Source of the DNA: Thermomicrobiales bacterium
Lineage (GTDB): Bacteria > Chloroflexota > Chloroflexia > Thermomicrobiales > CFX8
Direction: 5' to 3'
NCBI GenBank assembly: GCA_023954495.1
Contig: JAMLIA010000024.1
Location: 1-42,616 of the forward strand
Length of the DNA: 42,616 nucleotides
A model generated the notes under the pieces. That model worked only from the letters and a program-made list of their open reading frames with translations, was not told the origin of the DNA and made no database searches. Made by a program: the position numbers and the translations under genes. Of the stretch, positions 1 through 7,967 are shown one piece after another. How positions within the stretch are numbered: the first letter of the stretch is position 1; every line of letters starts with the position of its first letter.

Positions 1-168
1 CCATACGAAGCGCCGACAGCACCAGAGCTGAGTCTGGATACCGTCGGGCACACGCCGGACGACAATGCCGAGCGCATCATTGAATATCTGGTCGCGCAGG
101 GCTTTGTGCGCTCGATGGAACGATGGACGAACCAGATCGAGCTGCCAGTTCCAGCCCAACCCGTCTGA
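1..168 (+). CDS. cysC: Adenylylsulfate (APS) kinase, C-terminal fragment
   Basis: Only the last 55 codons lie in the window; the gene begins upstream. The translated tail starts PYEAPTAPELSLDT, which matches the conserved segment of APS kinases where the protein is described as 'YE.P..PEL.ldT', followed by a helix (ERIIEYLVAQGFV) typical of the C-terminus. The enzyme phosphorylates adenosine 5'-phosphosulfate to PAPS in sulfate assimilation. It could equally be the C-terminal kinase half of a bifunctional sulfate adenylyltransferase/APS kinase, because the N-terminal part is not visible. It ends in TGA at 166-168 and faces the ABC-F gene tail to tail with only 22 bp between them. Confidence 0.72.
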   Translation, partial: PYEAPTAPELSLDTVGHTPDDNAERIIEYLVAQGFVRSMERWTNQIELPVPAQPV

Positions 169-180
169 TCGAATTGCTGC

Positions 181-216
181 CCCCCGACCGTTAGCGCTTC
201 TTGCGGCGGTCGGGGG
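181..216. terminator. Perfect 10-bp hairpin at the cysC/ABC-F junction
   Basis: CCCCCGACCG at 181-190 pairs perfectly with CGGTCGGGGG at 207-216, with a 16-nt loop that contains the stop codon of the ABC-F gene. It sits between two convergent genes, so it could stop transcription from both sides. Neither side has a run of T, so it is not a canonical intrinsic terminator. Confidence 0.5.
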
Positions 217-1867
217 TTGGCATGTTCGTCAGCAGGCTGCCTGTGCCACGATGGCGATCGTAGTTCGTGAACCCGCCGGGGTACTCTCGAACATAGCCGT
301 CGGAAAACTCGATGATGCGATTGCAGATACGGTCGAGGAAGTAACGATCGTGCGAGATCGTCAGGATCGTGCCGCCAAAGTCGAGCAGTGCGTCCTCCAG
401 CTCCTCAATTGAGCCAAGGTCGAGGTTGTTGGTCGGCTCGTCGAGCATCAGGAAGTTCGCACCGCCGAGCACCATGAGCGCGATCTGCAATCGGCTGCGT
501 TCGCCGCCGCTCAGCTTGCCAATTGGCGTCAGCGCGTCCTCGCGCGTGAAAAGCAAGCCAACGAGAAAGCCAATCGCCTGCTGCTCCGTCATGGGTCGCT
601 GCGAGCGCACCAGCTCCAGAGGCGTCTTCGCCGGGTCAAGGGTCTCCTGCTCCTGCGCGTAGTAGCCGGGCGCAATCGACGGGCCAATCCGCACGCGTCC
701 GCCGGTCGGCTCCTCTCGACCGAGGATCAGCCGGAAGAACGTCGTCTTCCCGGAGCCGTTCTCGCCTACGACACCAACGCGCTCGCCGTGCGTCAGCTCA
801 AGATCGAACGGACGGATGATCTGCCGATCGCCGTAGGACTTCGATAGCCCTTTGATGTCCAGCACCAGGGATGAGCCGCGCTCGGCATTGAACTCGACTT
901 CCATCCGTCGCCGGTCCAGAACCGGCACCGGCGTGTCGGCCAGGCGCTCCCGCTCGATCTCCAGGATCCGCCAGCGGTTGCCGGCACGCGCGGCGAACTT
1001 CGGATTCTGTCGGGCCCACTGCGTGAGCTGCTCGGCGCTAGCCTTCAACTTCTTGATCTCGCGTTGGCGAAGCTCATACAGTTGTGCGTTGCGCTCCAGG
1101 CGAGCACGCTTCTGCTTGACGAAGGCGGTGTAATTGCCTGGGTACTCAACGACACCGCCATCCTCCAGCTCGACAATGCTGGTCGCAATCCGATCGATAA
1201 AGTAGCGATCGTGCGAGATGACGACTGTCCCGCCGCTCCGCTGCCCCAGATAGGATTCCAGCCAGGTCTTCGCGTCGGCATCGAGGTGGTTGTCCGGTTC
1301 GTCCAATAGCAGCAGCTCGGGCTCTTCGAGCAGGCAGCAAGCGAGGCCGACGATCTGCTTCTCGCCGCCGCTCAGCGCGTCGGACGGCAGATCCCACCGA
1401 TCGCGCGGCAACCCGAGTGAGGCCAGCGTCTGCTCCACCCGCACGTCGGCCGGGACACCGGCATTGGCATCGGCGCGTTCCAGGAGCTCGGCGTAGGCCG
1501 CCAGCACCGACTCAAGCTCATCGTCGTCAAGCTGCTCACCCATGCGCTGTTCGAGCTCACGGAGCCGCGCATCGACCTCATCGGCTTGCCCCCCGGCGAG
1601 CGCGACGATTTCGCGGACCGTGTGCTGCGGATCCAACGCCGGCGTTTGCGGCAGGTACGCCACGCGCAGTCCACGCTGACGCGACACGGAGCCGCTCTGC
1701 GGCTCGGCCTCACCAGCCAGCAAGCGCAGCAACGAGCTCTTGCCCGAGCCGTTTTCGCCCACGAGCGCGATCCGGTCGACATCACGAACGGCAAACGTGA
1801 GATCGCTGAAGATCTCGTTACCGCCGTAAACAACACTGACGCTACTTGCCTGTACGAGGATGGGCAC
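191..1867 (-). CDS. ABC-F family ATPase (translation factor / ribosome-protection type)
   Basis: A 558-residue soluble protein with two ABC ATPase domains and no membrane segment, as in ABC-F proteins that act on the ribosome. The first domain has Walker A GENGSGKS at residues 37-44 and signature LSGGEKQ. The charged linker between the domains (around residues 260-310, rich in K, R, E and Q) corresponds to the P-site tRNA interaction motif. The second domain has GENGSGKT and signature LSGGERSRL, followed by LMLDEPTNNLD. The start is GTG at 1867, with GGGAGG upstream. The C-terminus is short and basic (DRRKKR). The subfamily (Uup, EttA, or antibiotic-resistance type) cannot be settled by eye. 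No resistance gene or leader peptide is evident next to it. Confidence 0.9.
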   Translation of the reverse strand: MPILVQASSVSVVYGGNEIFSDLTFAVRDVDRIALVGENGSGKSSLLRLLAGEAEPQSGSVSRQRGLRVAYLPQTPALDPQHTVREIVALAGGQADEVDARLRELEQRMGEQLDDDELESVLAAYAELLERADANAGVPADVRVEQTLASLGLPRDRWDLPSDALSGGEKQIVGLACCLLEEPELLLLDEPDNHLDADAKTWLESYLGQRSGGTVVISHDRYFIDRIATSIVELEDGGVVEYPGNYTAFVKQKRARLERNAQLYELRQREIKKLKASAEQLTQWARQNPKFAARAGNRWRILEIERERLADTPVPVLDRRRMEVEFNAERGSSLVLDIKGLSKSYGDRQIIRPFDLELTHGERVGVVGENGSGKTTFFRLILGREEPTGGRVRIGPSIAPGYYAQEQETLDPAKTPLELVRSQRPMTEQQAIGFLVGLLFTREDALTPIGKLSGGERSRLQIALMVLGGANFLMLDEPTNNLDLGSIEELEDALLDFGGTILTISHDRYFLDRICNRIIEFSDGYVREYPGGFTNYDRHRGTGSLLTNMPTPDRRKKR

Positions 1868-1955
1868 GCTTTCCCGCGCCTCCCGTTGATGACTACTGCA
1901 CGATCCCTCAATTGATGTCGCGACAGCGTATCACGCGCAGCGGGTGACACGAATG

Positions 1956-1983
1956 CCCCGGCTATCGATCGTCGATGCCGGGG
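1956..1983 (-). terminator. Hairpin downstream of the small-ORF unit
   Basis: CCCCGGC at 1956-1962 and GCCGGGG at 1977-1983 pair perfectly, and the inside (ATCGA-TCG-TCGAT) extends the stem after a one-base bulge. It lies 39 bp beyond the stop codon of the 34-residue ORF at 2022, where a terminator of that minus-strand unit would be expected. There is no U-tract after it. Confidence 0.45.
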
Positions 1984-2021
1984 GATTCGGGGGGTGTGGG
2001 GGATGGAGTATTGGGCTTTCG

Positions 2022-2126
2022 TTAGCGAGCCTTGCGGAAGATCGCGATCCAGTCGCGCTTGCCGCTTGTGCGCTGAAGCTCGAACTTCTTCTGCTCTACG
2101 AGCATCTCAACCAGAAAGTTGTCCAT
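2022..2126 (-). CDS. Small 34-residue protein of unknown function
   Basis: I do not recognise this ORF. It encodes 34 residues beginning MDNFLVEMLVEQKKF and ending RDWIAIFRKAR. The sequence is amphipathic with a basic C-terminal half (KRDWIAIFRKAR) and no signal peptide or membrane segment. Support for it being real is a strong Shine-Dalgarno sequence (GAGGAGA at about 2132-2139) seven bases before the ATG, a near-consensus promoter upstream at 2317-2345, and a stable hairpin after the stop at 1956-1983. It overlaps the end of another open frame (2107-2265), so the two could be translationally coupled. It could be a regulatory small protein or a leader peptide. No downstream gene on this strand is close enough to be its obvious target, since the ABC-F gene starts 155 bp beyond. 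Confidence 0.5.
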   Translation of the reverse strand: MDNFLVEMLVEQKKFELQRTSGKRDWIAIFRKAR

Positions 2127-2265
2127 CGTGTGTCTCCTCTTTCGTTGATTCCGTACGTTCTGCTACCGCGTCCAGTGAATAGCCGGCGAACCGGCTCGAT
2201 GTCGGTTCTGATGGCCAACGAAGCAAAGCGGGATTGGTGAGCTCCTCCGACCAGATGTTGACCAT
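2107..2265 (-). CDS. Possible 52-residue ORF preceding the 34-residue ORF
   Basis: From ATG at 2265 an open frame of 52 codons (starting MVNIWSEELTNPALLRWP) runs to TGA at 2107 and overlaps the start of the 34-residue ORF by 20 bases in another frame. The frame stays open further upstream to near the promoter but without a start codon. There is no good Shine-Dalgarno sequence before this ATG. It may be an untranslated leader that happens to be open, or a genuine small protein coupled to the next ORF. Unrecognised; low confidence. Confidence 0.22.
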   Translation of the reverse strand: MVNIWSEELTNPALLRWPSEPTSSRFAGYSLDAVAERTESTKEETHDGQLSG

Positions 2266-2316
2266 TTCGACATAACCATCGTCCTGTTCACGACCATCAC
2301 CTTCTAACTGATAGAG

Positions 2317-2345
2317 ACTATAACTTGATTCATCACCATTGTCAA
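2317..2345 (-). promoter_or_regulatory. Near-consensus sigma-70 type promoter for the small-ORF unit
   Basis: On the minus strand TTGACA (2340-2345) is followed after exactly 17 bp by TATAGT (2317-2322). This matches 11 of 12 consensus positions and is the best promoter in the window. Expected transcription start is near 2310, giving a leader of about 180 nt before the 34-residue ORF. Confidence 0.75.
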
Positions 2346-2502
2346 CTGGTTATGAACTGATTCTTAGAATTGGTGCATGGTCGATGCCCAACGGTTCAGA
2401 TCAGCCCGTAATCCGGCTTCAGTTTCGTCAGGAATCACCACGCGCTACCATTACGGGAACGTTGTTGTCCGTCGTTCCGACCAGTGGAGGCCCGACCCGC
2501 CG

Positions 2503-4266
2503 GTGCTTCGTGAACTCGCGATCCACAACCTTGCAGTCATCCAGGAGACGCGACTCTCGTTCGCGCCGGGATTGAACGTCCTTACTGGCGAAACCGGTGC
2601 CGGAAAGTCGATGGTGATCGATGCGCTCGGGGCGGTGCTCGGCGCGCGGACATCTGCCGAAGTCGTCCGGACCGGTGCGTCCAGCGCCTGGGTCGAAGCC
2701 GTCTTCGACATCGTCGACGTACGGGGGCGCGAAGCGCTCATCGCGGAGCTGGCAGACATTGGCATCGTTCAGGATGTCGACGAGCCACTGATCCTGAGCC
2801 GCGACATCAGCGCGGCTGGCCGATCCACCGCCCGGATCGCGAACCGCACCGTCACCGTCGCCACGCTCGCGCGCATCGGCCAGTCGCTGGTGGATATCCA
2901 CGGGCAGAGCGATCACCTGTCGCTCCTGCGGCCACAGGTTCAGCTGGAGCTGCTTGATCGCTACGCCGGGACAATCGAACAACGGCTGGCACTAGCAGGG
3001 GCACTCAACGCCTGGCGGCACTTGCGCGCACGAATTCAGGACTTTGACGACGAGCAGCGGCAACGCGCTCAGCGCATCGACCTCCTTCAGTATCAGTCTG
3101 ACGAGATCGAAGCGGCTGCCATCCTGCCGAATGAAGACGAGCTGCTCGGCCAGGAGCGCACCCGATTGGCGAACGCCGAGCGCTTGATGCAGGCGTCGGC
3201 AGACGCGATCGCGGCGCTCAATGGCGACCCGACATCGACTGAGCCGACGGGTGCGCTCGACCTCCTTCGCGTATCCGGGCGTATCCTCGGCGAGATCACT
3301 GGCCTTGACGTCGGCATCGAACCGACGCTGACGCGCTTGAATGACGCGCTCTATGTGCTCGAAGATGTCAGCTCAGACGTGCGCAACTACGCCGAACAGG
3401 TCGAGATTGACCCGCAACGCCTCGAAGTTGTCGAAGAACGCCTCGATCTCCTCCGCCGCCTCAAGCGCAAGTACGGACCGACGCTCGATGATGTCCTGGC
3501 CCACGCGGCGAGCATCGCCGACGAATTGGCGCAGCTCACCGGCGGCGAGGATGACATTGATGCACTCCGCACTGCCGAAGCACAGCAGCGTCGCGCGTTG
3601 GGCATTGCGGCAATACAGCTTTCGAACGCGCGCAAGGCGGCTGCGACGCAGCTTGCCAGCAAGGTCGAAGACGCGATCCACGAGCTCAACATGGGCAGAG
3701 CGGCTTTCGAGGTCCGCTTCGAGACGCGACCAGATCCGGACGGTGTTGACGGGCCAGACGGCAAGCCAGTTGCGATCGATCCGACCGGTGTCGATCAGCT
3801 GACGTTCTACCTGGCAACGAATCGCGGCGAAGATCCGCGTCCGCTGGCGCGCATCGCATCCGGCGGTGAGACGGCGCGGCTTATGCTGGCGCTGAAATCC
3901 ATCCTCTCCGACGCCGACGAGACGCCGGTGCTGGTCTTCGACGAGGTTGACGTCGGCGTCGGAGGGCGCAGCGGGCAGGTCGTGGGTGAAAAGCTGTGGG
4001 GCCTGACCAGTCGCCACCAAGCCATTGTCATTTCACACCTGCCGCAGATCGCAGCGTTTGCCGACCATCACATCACCCTGGTAAAGACGGAAGAGGAAGA
4101 GCGTACCGTGACGACGGCGCGAACCATCGACGGTAGCGAGCGTATCGATGAGGTCGCGGCCATGCTCGACGGCACGCCGATCACGCCCGAATCACGCGCC
4201 AGCGCAACGGCACTGCTGAAGCGCGCCAGCGACTGGAAACAGAGGCGCAACGCCAAAGCGCGATAA
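2503..4266 (+). CDS. recN: DNA repair protein RecN
   Basis: An SMC-like ATPase that promotes recombinational repair of double-strand breaks. From the GTG at 2503 the protein is 587 residues and starts LRELAIHNLAVIQ, the usual RecN N-terminus. Walker A GETGAGKS is at residues 29-36 and the family motif DIHGQSDH follows near residue 130. Long helical coiled-coil regions fill the middle. The C-terminal half has the signature IASGGETARLMLA and Walker B VLVFDEVDVGVGG. An upstream ATG at 2377 would add 42 residues with no family counterpart. GGAGG at 2486-2490 supports the GTG start. It stands alone, 66 bp before ebfC. No convincing LexA-type operator was found upstream. Confidence 0.93.
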   Translation: MLRELAIHNLAVIQETRLSFAPGLNVLTGETGAGKSMVIDALGAVLGARTSAEVVRTGASSAWVEAVFDIVDVRGREALIAELADIGIVQDVDEPLILSRDISAAGRSTARIANRTVTVATLARIGQSLVDIHGQSDHLSLLRPQVQLELLDRYAGTIEQRLALAGALNAWRHLRARIQDFDDEQRQRAQRIDLLQYQSDEIEAAAILPNEDELLGQERTRLANAERLMQASADAIAALNGDPTSTEPTGALDLLRVSGRILGEITGLDVGIEPTLTRLNDALYVLEDVSSDVRNYAEQVEIDPQRLEVVEERLDLLRRLKRKYGPTLDDVLAHAASIADELAQLTGGEDDIDALRTAEAQQRRALGIAAIQLSNARKAAATQLASKVEDAIHELNMGRAAFEVRFETRPDPDGVDGPDGKPVAIDPTGVDQLTFYLATNRGEDPRPLARIASGGETARLMLALKSILSDADETPVLVFDEVDVGVGGRSGQVVGEKLWGLTSRHQAIVISHLPQIAAFADHHITLVKTEEEERTVTTARTIDGSERIDEVAAMLDGTPITPESRASATALLKRASDWKQRRNAKAR

Positions 4267-4272
4267 GGCGAC

Positions 4273-4281
4273 TGATATAAT
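4273..4281 (+). promoter_or_regulatory. Extended -10 promoter before ebfC
   Basis: TGA-TATAAT at 4273-4281 is a perfect extended -10 element (TGnTATAAT). It lies just after the recN stop codon and about 50 bp before the ebfC start. No good -35 hexamer is visible at the right distance, as is common for extended -10 promoters. Confidence 0.55.
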
Positions 4282-4332
4282 CGCGGCGCTTCCGGAGCCC
4301 CGTGAGGCGCTACCAGAAAGGACTTCCAGCAG

Positions 4333-4635
4333 ATGCAGCCGAACATGCGAATGCTGCAGCAGATGCAGAACCGGATTCAAAAGATTCAGGGCGAGCTTGG
4401 CGAGACAATCGTCGAGGGCACAGCCGGTGGCGGCATGGTGACGGTCCACGTGACCGGCCTGAAGGCGGTCGTGGGTATTAAGATCGCACCCGAAGCACTT
4501 GATCCTTCCGACGCCGAGATGCTGGAAGATACGATTCTCGCTGCCATCAATGACGCGATGGAGCGGGCCGAAGAGTTGGCCGCCGACAAGATGTCGGCCG
4601 TCACCGGCGGGATGCGTATCCCCGGTCTGATGTAA
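4333..4635 (+). CDS. ebfC: YbaB/EbfC family nucleoid-associated protein
   Basis: A 100-residue protein of the YbaB/EbfC family, which binds DNA as a dimer and is thought to act as a nucleoid protein. It begins with a methionine- and glutamine-rich helix (MQPNMRMLQQMQNRIQKI). The conserved core follows: VEGTAGGGMVTVHVTG and VVGIKIAPEALDPSD. The tail ends in GGMRIPGLM, close to the usual GGL.IPGL ending. The start is supported by AAAGGA about 10 bp upstream. In many genomes ebfC sits between dnaX and recR; here neither is adjacent. Its last 35 bp overlap, tail to tail, the end of the membrane-protein gene on the other strand. Confidence 0.9.
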   Translation: MQPNMRMLQQMQNRIQKIQGELGETIVEGTAGGGMVTVHVTGLKAVVGIKIAPEALDPSDAEMLEDTILAAINDAMERAEELAADKMSAVTGGMRIPGLM

Positions 4636-5239
4636 GCGCTTCCGCATACGACTTTGCTGGTGAACCGGCGGCGCGACGCGCGGCCGGTTTTGCGTTGGCG
4701 CGGGAAAACGCGAGCAGCTCCGCCAGCACGAGCAGCATGAACAGCAGCGTCCCGCTCGCCGGCGTCAACGTGCCGATGCCATGCAAGACGAAGCAGGCCA
4801 CGATAAACATCGCCAGCAGGTAGCCTTGTCGACGAGCCCGCATCACGTCGTGCTTGTGGGCGACATCGCGGCACGCCCGCAGACCAACGGTAAACGACAC
4901 GAGCGTACAAATCGTCGCCAGTGCGACGGTCAACGTGAGGATGAAGAAGAGAAACTGCCCGAGCGACGGCGGAGTGCCCGGCTGCAGGAACGCGAGTGCG
5001 AACCCGAGCGTTGCCCATCCAGCAATCGCTTCGACGTCGTACAACGGGATGTTGGTCCAAAGTCGCAGCGGAACGAACGTCGCCGCTGGAGCCAGAAACA
5101 GCAGGAGGTAGGTCACGATCGCCTCACTGCTGAGCATGCCGTGCTGACCGACATCGGCAATGAATATCAGCCGACCCAGCGTTATCCACATCAGCCCGAT
5201 AACAACGACGGCAATCAGGCCGCCTACGATTCGCTGCAT
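4601..5239 (-). CDS. Integral membrane protein of unknown function
   Basis: I do not recognise the family. Starting from the ATG at 5239 (MQRIVGGLIAVVV) the protein is 212 residues with about five or six hydrophobic segments. These include an N-terminal helix, LLLFLAPAATFVPL, a long one around FLFFILTLTVALATICTLV, then YLLAMFIVACFVL and GTLLFMLLVLAELLAF. A basic loop (KHDVMRARRQ) separates the fourth from the last helices, and the C-terminus is basic and probably cytoplasmic. An upstream ATG at 5296 would add 19 residues that do not look like part of the helix bundle. The gene is monocistronic and its end overlaps the end of ebfC by 35 bp. Confidence 0.65.
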   Translation of the reverse strand: MQRIVGGLIAVVVIGLMWITLGRLIFIADVGQHGMLSSEAIVTYLLLFLAPAATFVPLRLWTNIPLYDVEAIAGWATLGFALAFLQPGTPPSLGQFLFFILTLTVALATICTLVSFTVGLRACRDVAHKHDVMRARRQGYLLAMFIVACFVLHGIGTLTPASGTLLFMLLVLAELLAFSRANAKPAARRAAGSPAKSYAEALTSDRGYASRR

Positions 5240-5311
5240 GGTGTACGTACTCCTCGCATCAGAGTGTAGCAGGCAGACGATATGGGCACGAGTCACCGTA
5301 CAATCGATCGC

Positions 5312-5317
5312 TATACT
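5312..5317 (+). promoter_or_regulatory. Possible -10 element before the DUF951 gene
   Basis: TATACT at 5312-5317 lies about 45 bp before the start codon of the DUF951 gene, at the right distance for a short leader. The -35 region is poor. Confidence 0.35.
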
Positions 5318-5362
5318 TGGGCAGGTGGCCCGACGAAATGATCGAGGAGCTTCGTTCGTCTC

Positions 5363-5620
5363 ATGCGTTCAGCACAACCGCTCGACATCTATATCGGTGA
5401 CGTGGTTCGGCTGCGGAAGCCGCACCCATGTGGCTCCTACGAATGGTCAGTTGTGCGCCTCGGTGCAGACATTGGCCTGCGCTGCCACGGCTGCAACCGG
5501 CGCGTCCTGCTGCCACGTCGTGAGCTTGAGCGTCGGCTGAAGACCTTTGTCTCGCGCGGCGAGGGGTATGTTGCCCCAGCGATCGATGCCGAACCATCGA
5601 CCGGGGCATTCGGTCAGTGA
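5363..5620 (+). CDS. DUF951 domain-containing protein
   Basis: An 85-residue protein that matches the DUF951 pattern well: [18 protein letters not shown] near the N-terminus, then [11 protein letters not shown] and [15 protein letters not shown]. Cysteines 23, 41 and 44 are the conserved set and suggest a metal- or nucleic-acid-binding fold. In Firmicutes and Chloroflexota these proteins are often found near ychF or parB genes, and the function is not established. Here the gene overlaps the next one (MFS transporter) by four bases (GTGA at 5617-5620), so the two are probably translated together. The last 18 residues run past the usual family end. Confidence 0.82.
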   Translation: MRSAQPLDIYIGDVVRLRKPHPCGSYEWSVVRLGADIGLRCHGCNRRVLLPRRELERRLKTFVSRGEGYVAPAIDAEPSTGAFGQ

Positions 5621-6963
5621 CGTCGAAGCGGGACGCTGGAGTCGTCGAAGTCCTGCGAAATCAGGCGTTTTTGCGCCTGTGGATCGTGCAAGCGCTGTCC
5701 CAGACAGCGCAGAACATGATCAACTTCTCGCTACTCATCCTTGTTCGCCAGATCGTTGAAACGCAGCAGCTCGCACAAGCAAACACAGCGATATCGCTGC
5801 TCGTGCTGGCGTTCTCATCACCAGCCGTGCTTTTTTCGGCGGTCGCCGGTGTCGTGGTGGAACGCACCGATAAGCGGACCGTCATGGTTGTCTCGAACGG
5901 ACTGAGGGTCGTCGGCGTGCTCGGCTTCCTGGCACTCAACCCGTCGTGGCCGCCGGTTCTCACGTTGGTCGCGCTCTATCTCATTACGTTCTTCCTCGGG
6001 ACGGTCGGGCAGTTCTTCGGCCCTGCCCAGGCGGCGGCAATCCCGACGCTCGTCGATGCACGGGAGCTGCTGAGCGCGAACGCGTTGTTCAATCTGACGT
6101 TCACGGGATCACAGATCCTCGGCTTTGCCGCACTCGGGCCGATCGCGATCAAGGTCCTTGGTGTGCAGAACACACTGATCGGCATCCTCATCCTGTACAT
6201 CCTGACGACCGCGCTCGCACTGCTGCTGCCGAAGACGCCACCTGTCGCGCGCCCGGTCTCGGAAGAGGGCTCAGCCTGGCGCAGGTTTGTCGACGAAGCG
6301 CGCGAAGGGGCCGTATTCGTTCTGCAGAGTCCGGTGCTGATTAAGGCGATCATCTATCTAACACTGGCGACAACGACCTACCTGATGATCGCCGCACTCG
6401 GCCCGGAATTCATCGTCAGCGTGCTGAAGCTCCCCAGCGAGGACATCGCCTACATCGTCGCTCCGGCCGGGCTGGGCGTCGTCGCCGGCGCGCTGCTGGT
6501 CAATCGCGTCGCCCGACTGATCCGACCGATCCGGTTGGTCGATTACGGCATCATCTCAGCCGGTATCTGGCTGGCGCTCTTTGCTCTGAGCGAGCCGATT
6601 GCGGGTGTCCTCGGGCTTGCTGAAAACAGCGTCGCACTCGGCGTCACGGTCTTCGCCGTCTTCTGTGCTGCCATGCTTGGCATCTCGAACGCGTTCATTC
6701 TGGTGCCAAGCCAAACGCTGCTGCAGGAGGGCAGTCCTCAAGAGGGGCTTGCGCGGGTTTACGCGACGTACTTCACGATTTCGAACATCGCCTCATTTGC
6801 GCCGGTGCTATTCGCTGGAGCATTTGCCGACCTGTTCGGCGTGTTGAAGGTGATCGTCTTTATCGCCGTGCTGCTGATTCTGATCGGCCTGTATAACCTG
6901 CGGCGGGTCGTGCCACCAGATCACGTCGTCATGGCGAACAGCGCGGCAGACGCAGATGGTTAG
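5617..6963 (+). CDS. Major facilitator superfamily transporter (MFS_3-like efflux type)
   Basis: A 448-residue membrane protein with about ten to twelve hydrophobic segments. Residues 10-35 ([20 protein letters not shown]) match the start of MFS permeases of the enterobactin-exporter/macrolide-efflux kind. The loop after helix 2 contains [14 protein letters not shown], the MFS signature A region (G...D..-R/K-R). A second cytoplasmic loop follows around residues 200-215, separating the two six-helix halves. The start is GTG at 5617, overlapping the DUF951 stop by four bases. The substrate cannot be deduced; drug or metabolite export is a family-level guess. The gene ends six bases before pyrB on the opposite strand. 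Confidence 0.85.
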   Translation: MTSKRDAGVVEVLRNQAFLRLWIVQALSQTAQNMINFSLLILVRQIVETQQLAQANTAISLLVLAFSSPAVLFSAVAGVVVERTDKRTVMVVSNGLRVVGVLGFLALNPSWPPVLTLVALYLITFFLGTVGQFFGPAQAAAIPTLVDARELLSANALFNLTFTGSQILGFAALGPIAIKVLGVQNTLIGILILYILTTALALLLPKTPPVARPVSEEGSAWRRFVDEAREGAVFVLQSPVLIKAIIYLTLATTTYLMIAALGPEFIVSVLKLPSEDIAYIVAPAGLGVVAGALLVNRVARLIRPIRLVDYGIISAGIWLALFALSEPIAGVLGLAENSVALGVTVFAVFCAAMLGISNAFILVPSQTLLQEGSPQEGLARVYATYFTISNIASFAPVLFAGAFADLFGVLKVIVFIAVLLILIGLYNLRRVVPPDHVVMANSAADADG

Positions 6964-6969
6964 CGCGCT

Positions 6970-7905
6970 CTAGGCTGTGCGCAGGCGAGACCTCAACATC
7001 AGGTCCAGCAACGCCATCCGGATATAGACGCCGTTGCGCGCCTGCCGGAAGTAGGCAGCGCGTGGATCTGCATCGACGATCGTGTCGATCTCATCAACGC
7101 GCGGCAGTGGATGCATGATGATCGCGTCCCGCCTGAGAAGCGCGAGATGCTCCTCGCCCAGCCGATACGACCCACTCACCCGTCGGTACGCATCGACACT
7201 CGGAAAGCGTTCCTTCTGCACGCGCGTCATGTAGATGACATCCGCGCGTGGCAACGCCTCTTCCAGATCGTGCAGCTGTTCCCAGACGACGTTGTGCGCG
7301 TCGAGGTACGCCAGGACATCCTGCGACATCTCAATGCCCGGGGGCGCTACAAGCAGAATGCGACAACGCTCAGTTCGGGTGAGCAGCATCGCCAGCGACC
7401 TCGGCGCTCGGCCAAAGCGCAAGTCGCCCACCAGCGCGATAGTCAGATCATCAATCCGATGCAGCTCGTCGTAGATCGTGTACAGATCCAGGAGCGCCTG
7501 CGTTGGATGCTCGCGCGGTCCATCGCCGGCATTCAGGATCGGCACTGAGGCGACGGATGCCGATGTCTCGGCCGCGCCGGCAAGCGGGTGACGAATAGCG
7601 ATGGCATCGGCATAGGACTCAACGATGCGGATCGTATCTTCGAGCGATTCGCCTTTGACGGCGGAAGACGTGTGGTCGGCGCTTTCCGACGAGATCACCT
7701 CGCCGCCAAGCCGCAGCATGGCGGATTCGAAGCTCAAGCGGGTGCGGGTGCTCGGCTCGAAAAAGAGCGTCGCCAGAATCTTCCCTTTGAGGCGATCATC
7801 CCCGCCAGAATCTGCGATGCGGCGCATCTCCCGGGAATGCGTCAGGAGCTCCTGGAGGTCTCCTCGACTGAACTGATCCACTCGCAGGATATGCCGAGGT
7901 AGCAT
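6970..7905 (-). CDS. pyrB: Aspartate carbamoyltransferase catalytic chain
   Basis: Catalyses the first committed step of pyrimidine synthesis, carbamoyl phosphate plus aspartate to carbamoyl aspartate. At 311 residues it has the normal length. The carbamoyl-phosphate motif STRTR is at residues 52-56 (FFEPSTRTRLSFESA), followed by SSAVKGESLEDT. Further on come REHPTQALLDLYTI and, near the C-terminus, IMHPLPRVDEI, which identify the aspartate rather than ornithine enzyme. ATG at 7905 has GGAGG just upstream. No pyrR, pyrC or pyrI is adjacent, so it is a lone pyr gene here. A TATAAT box at 7951-7956 between it and rpoN suggests its own promoter. Confidence 0.95.
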   Translation of the reverse strand: MLPRHILRVDQFSRGDLQELLTHSREMRRIADSGGDDRLKGKILATLFFEPSTRTRLSFESAMLRLGGEVISSESADHTSSAVKGESLEDTIRIVESYADAIAIRHPLAGAAETSASVASVPILNAGDGPREHPTQALLDLYTIYDELHRIDDLTIALVGDLRFGRAPRSLAMLLTRTERCRILLVAPPGIEMSQDVLAYLDAHNVVWEQLHDLEEALPRADVIYMTRVQKERFPSVDAYRRVSGSYRLGEEHLALLRRDAIIMHPLPRVDEIDTIVDADPRAAYFRQARNGVYIRMALLDLMLRSRLRTA

Positions 7906-7950
7906 CGCGCCTCCATTGTCGTGTTGTCATCCACAGCCGCATCGCTGCCG

Positions 7951-7956
7951 ATTATA
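7951..7956 (-). promoter_or_regulatory. Consensus -10 box before pyrB
   Basis: The minus strand reads TATAAT at 7951-7956, about 40 bp upstream of the pyrB start and 12 bp past the rpoN stop codon. No good -35 hexamer is seen at 16-18 bp. It suggests pyrB can be transcribed independently of rpoN. Confidence 0.45.
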
Positions 7957-7967
7957 GCCCTCGGCGA

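Noticed and set aside
1944-2240. A 98-codon plus-strand open frame between the ABC-F gene and recN
   Set aside because: It has no ribosome site and runs antisense to the small-ORF unit, whose promoter and Shine-Dalgarno are much better.
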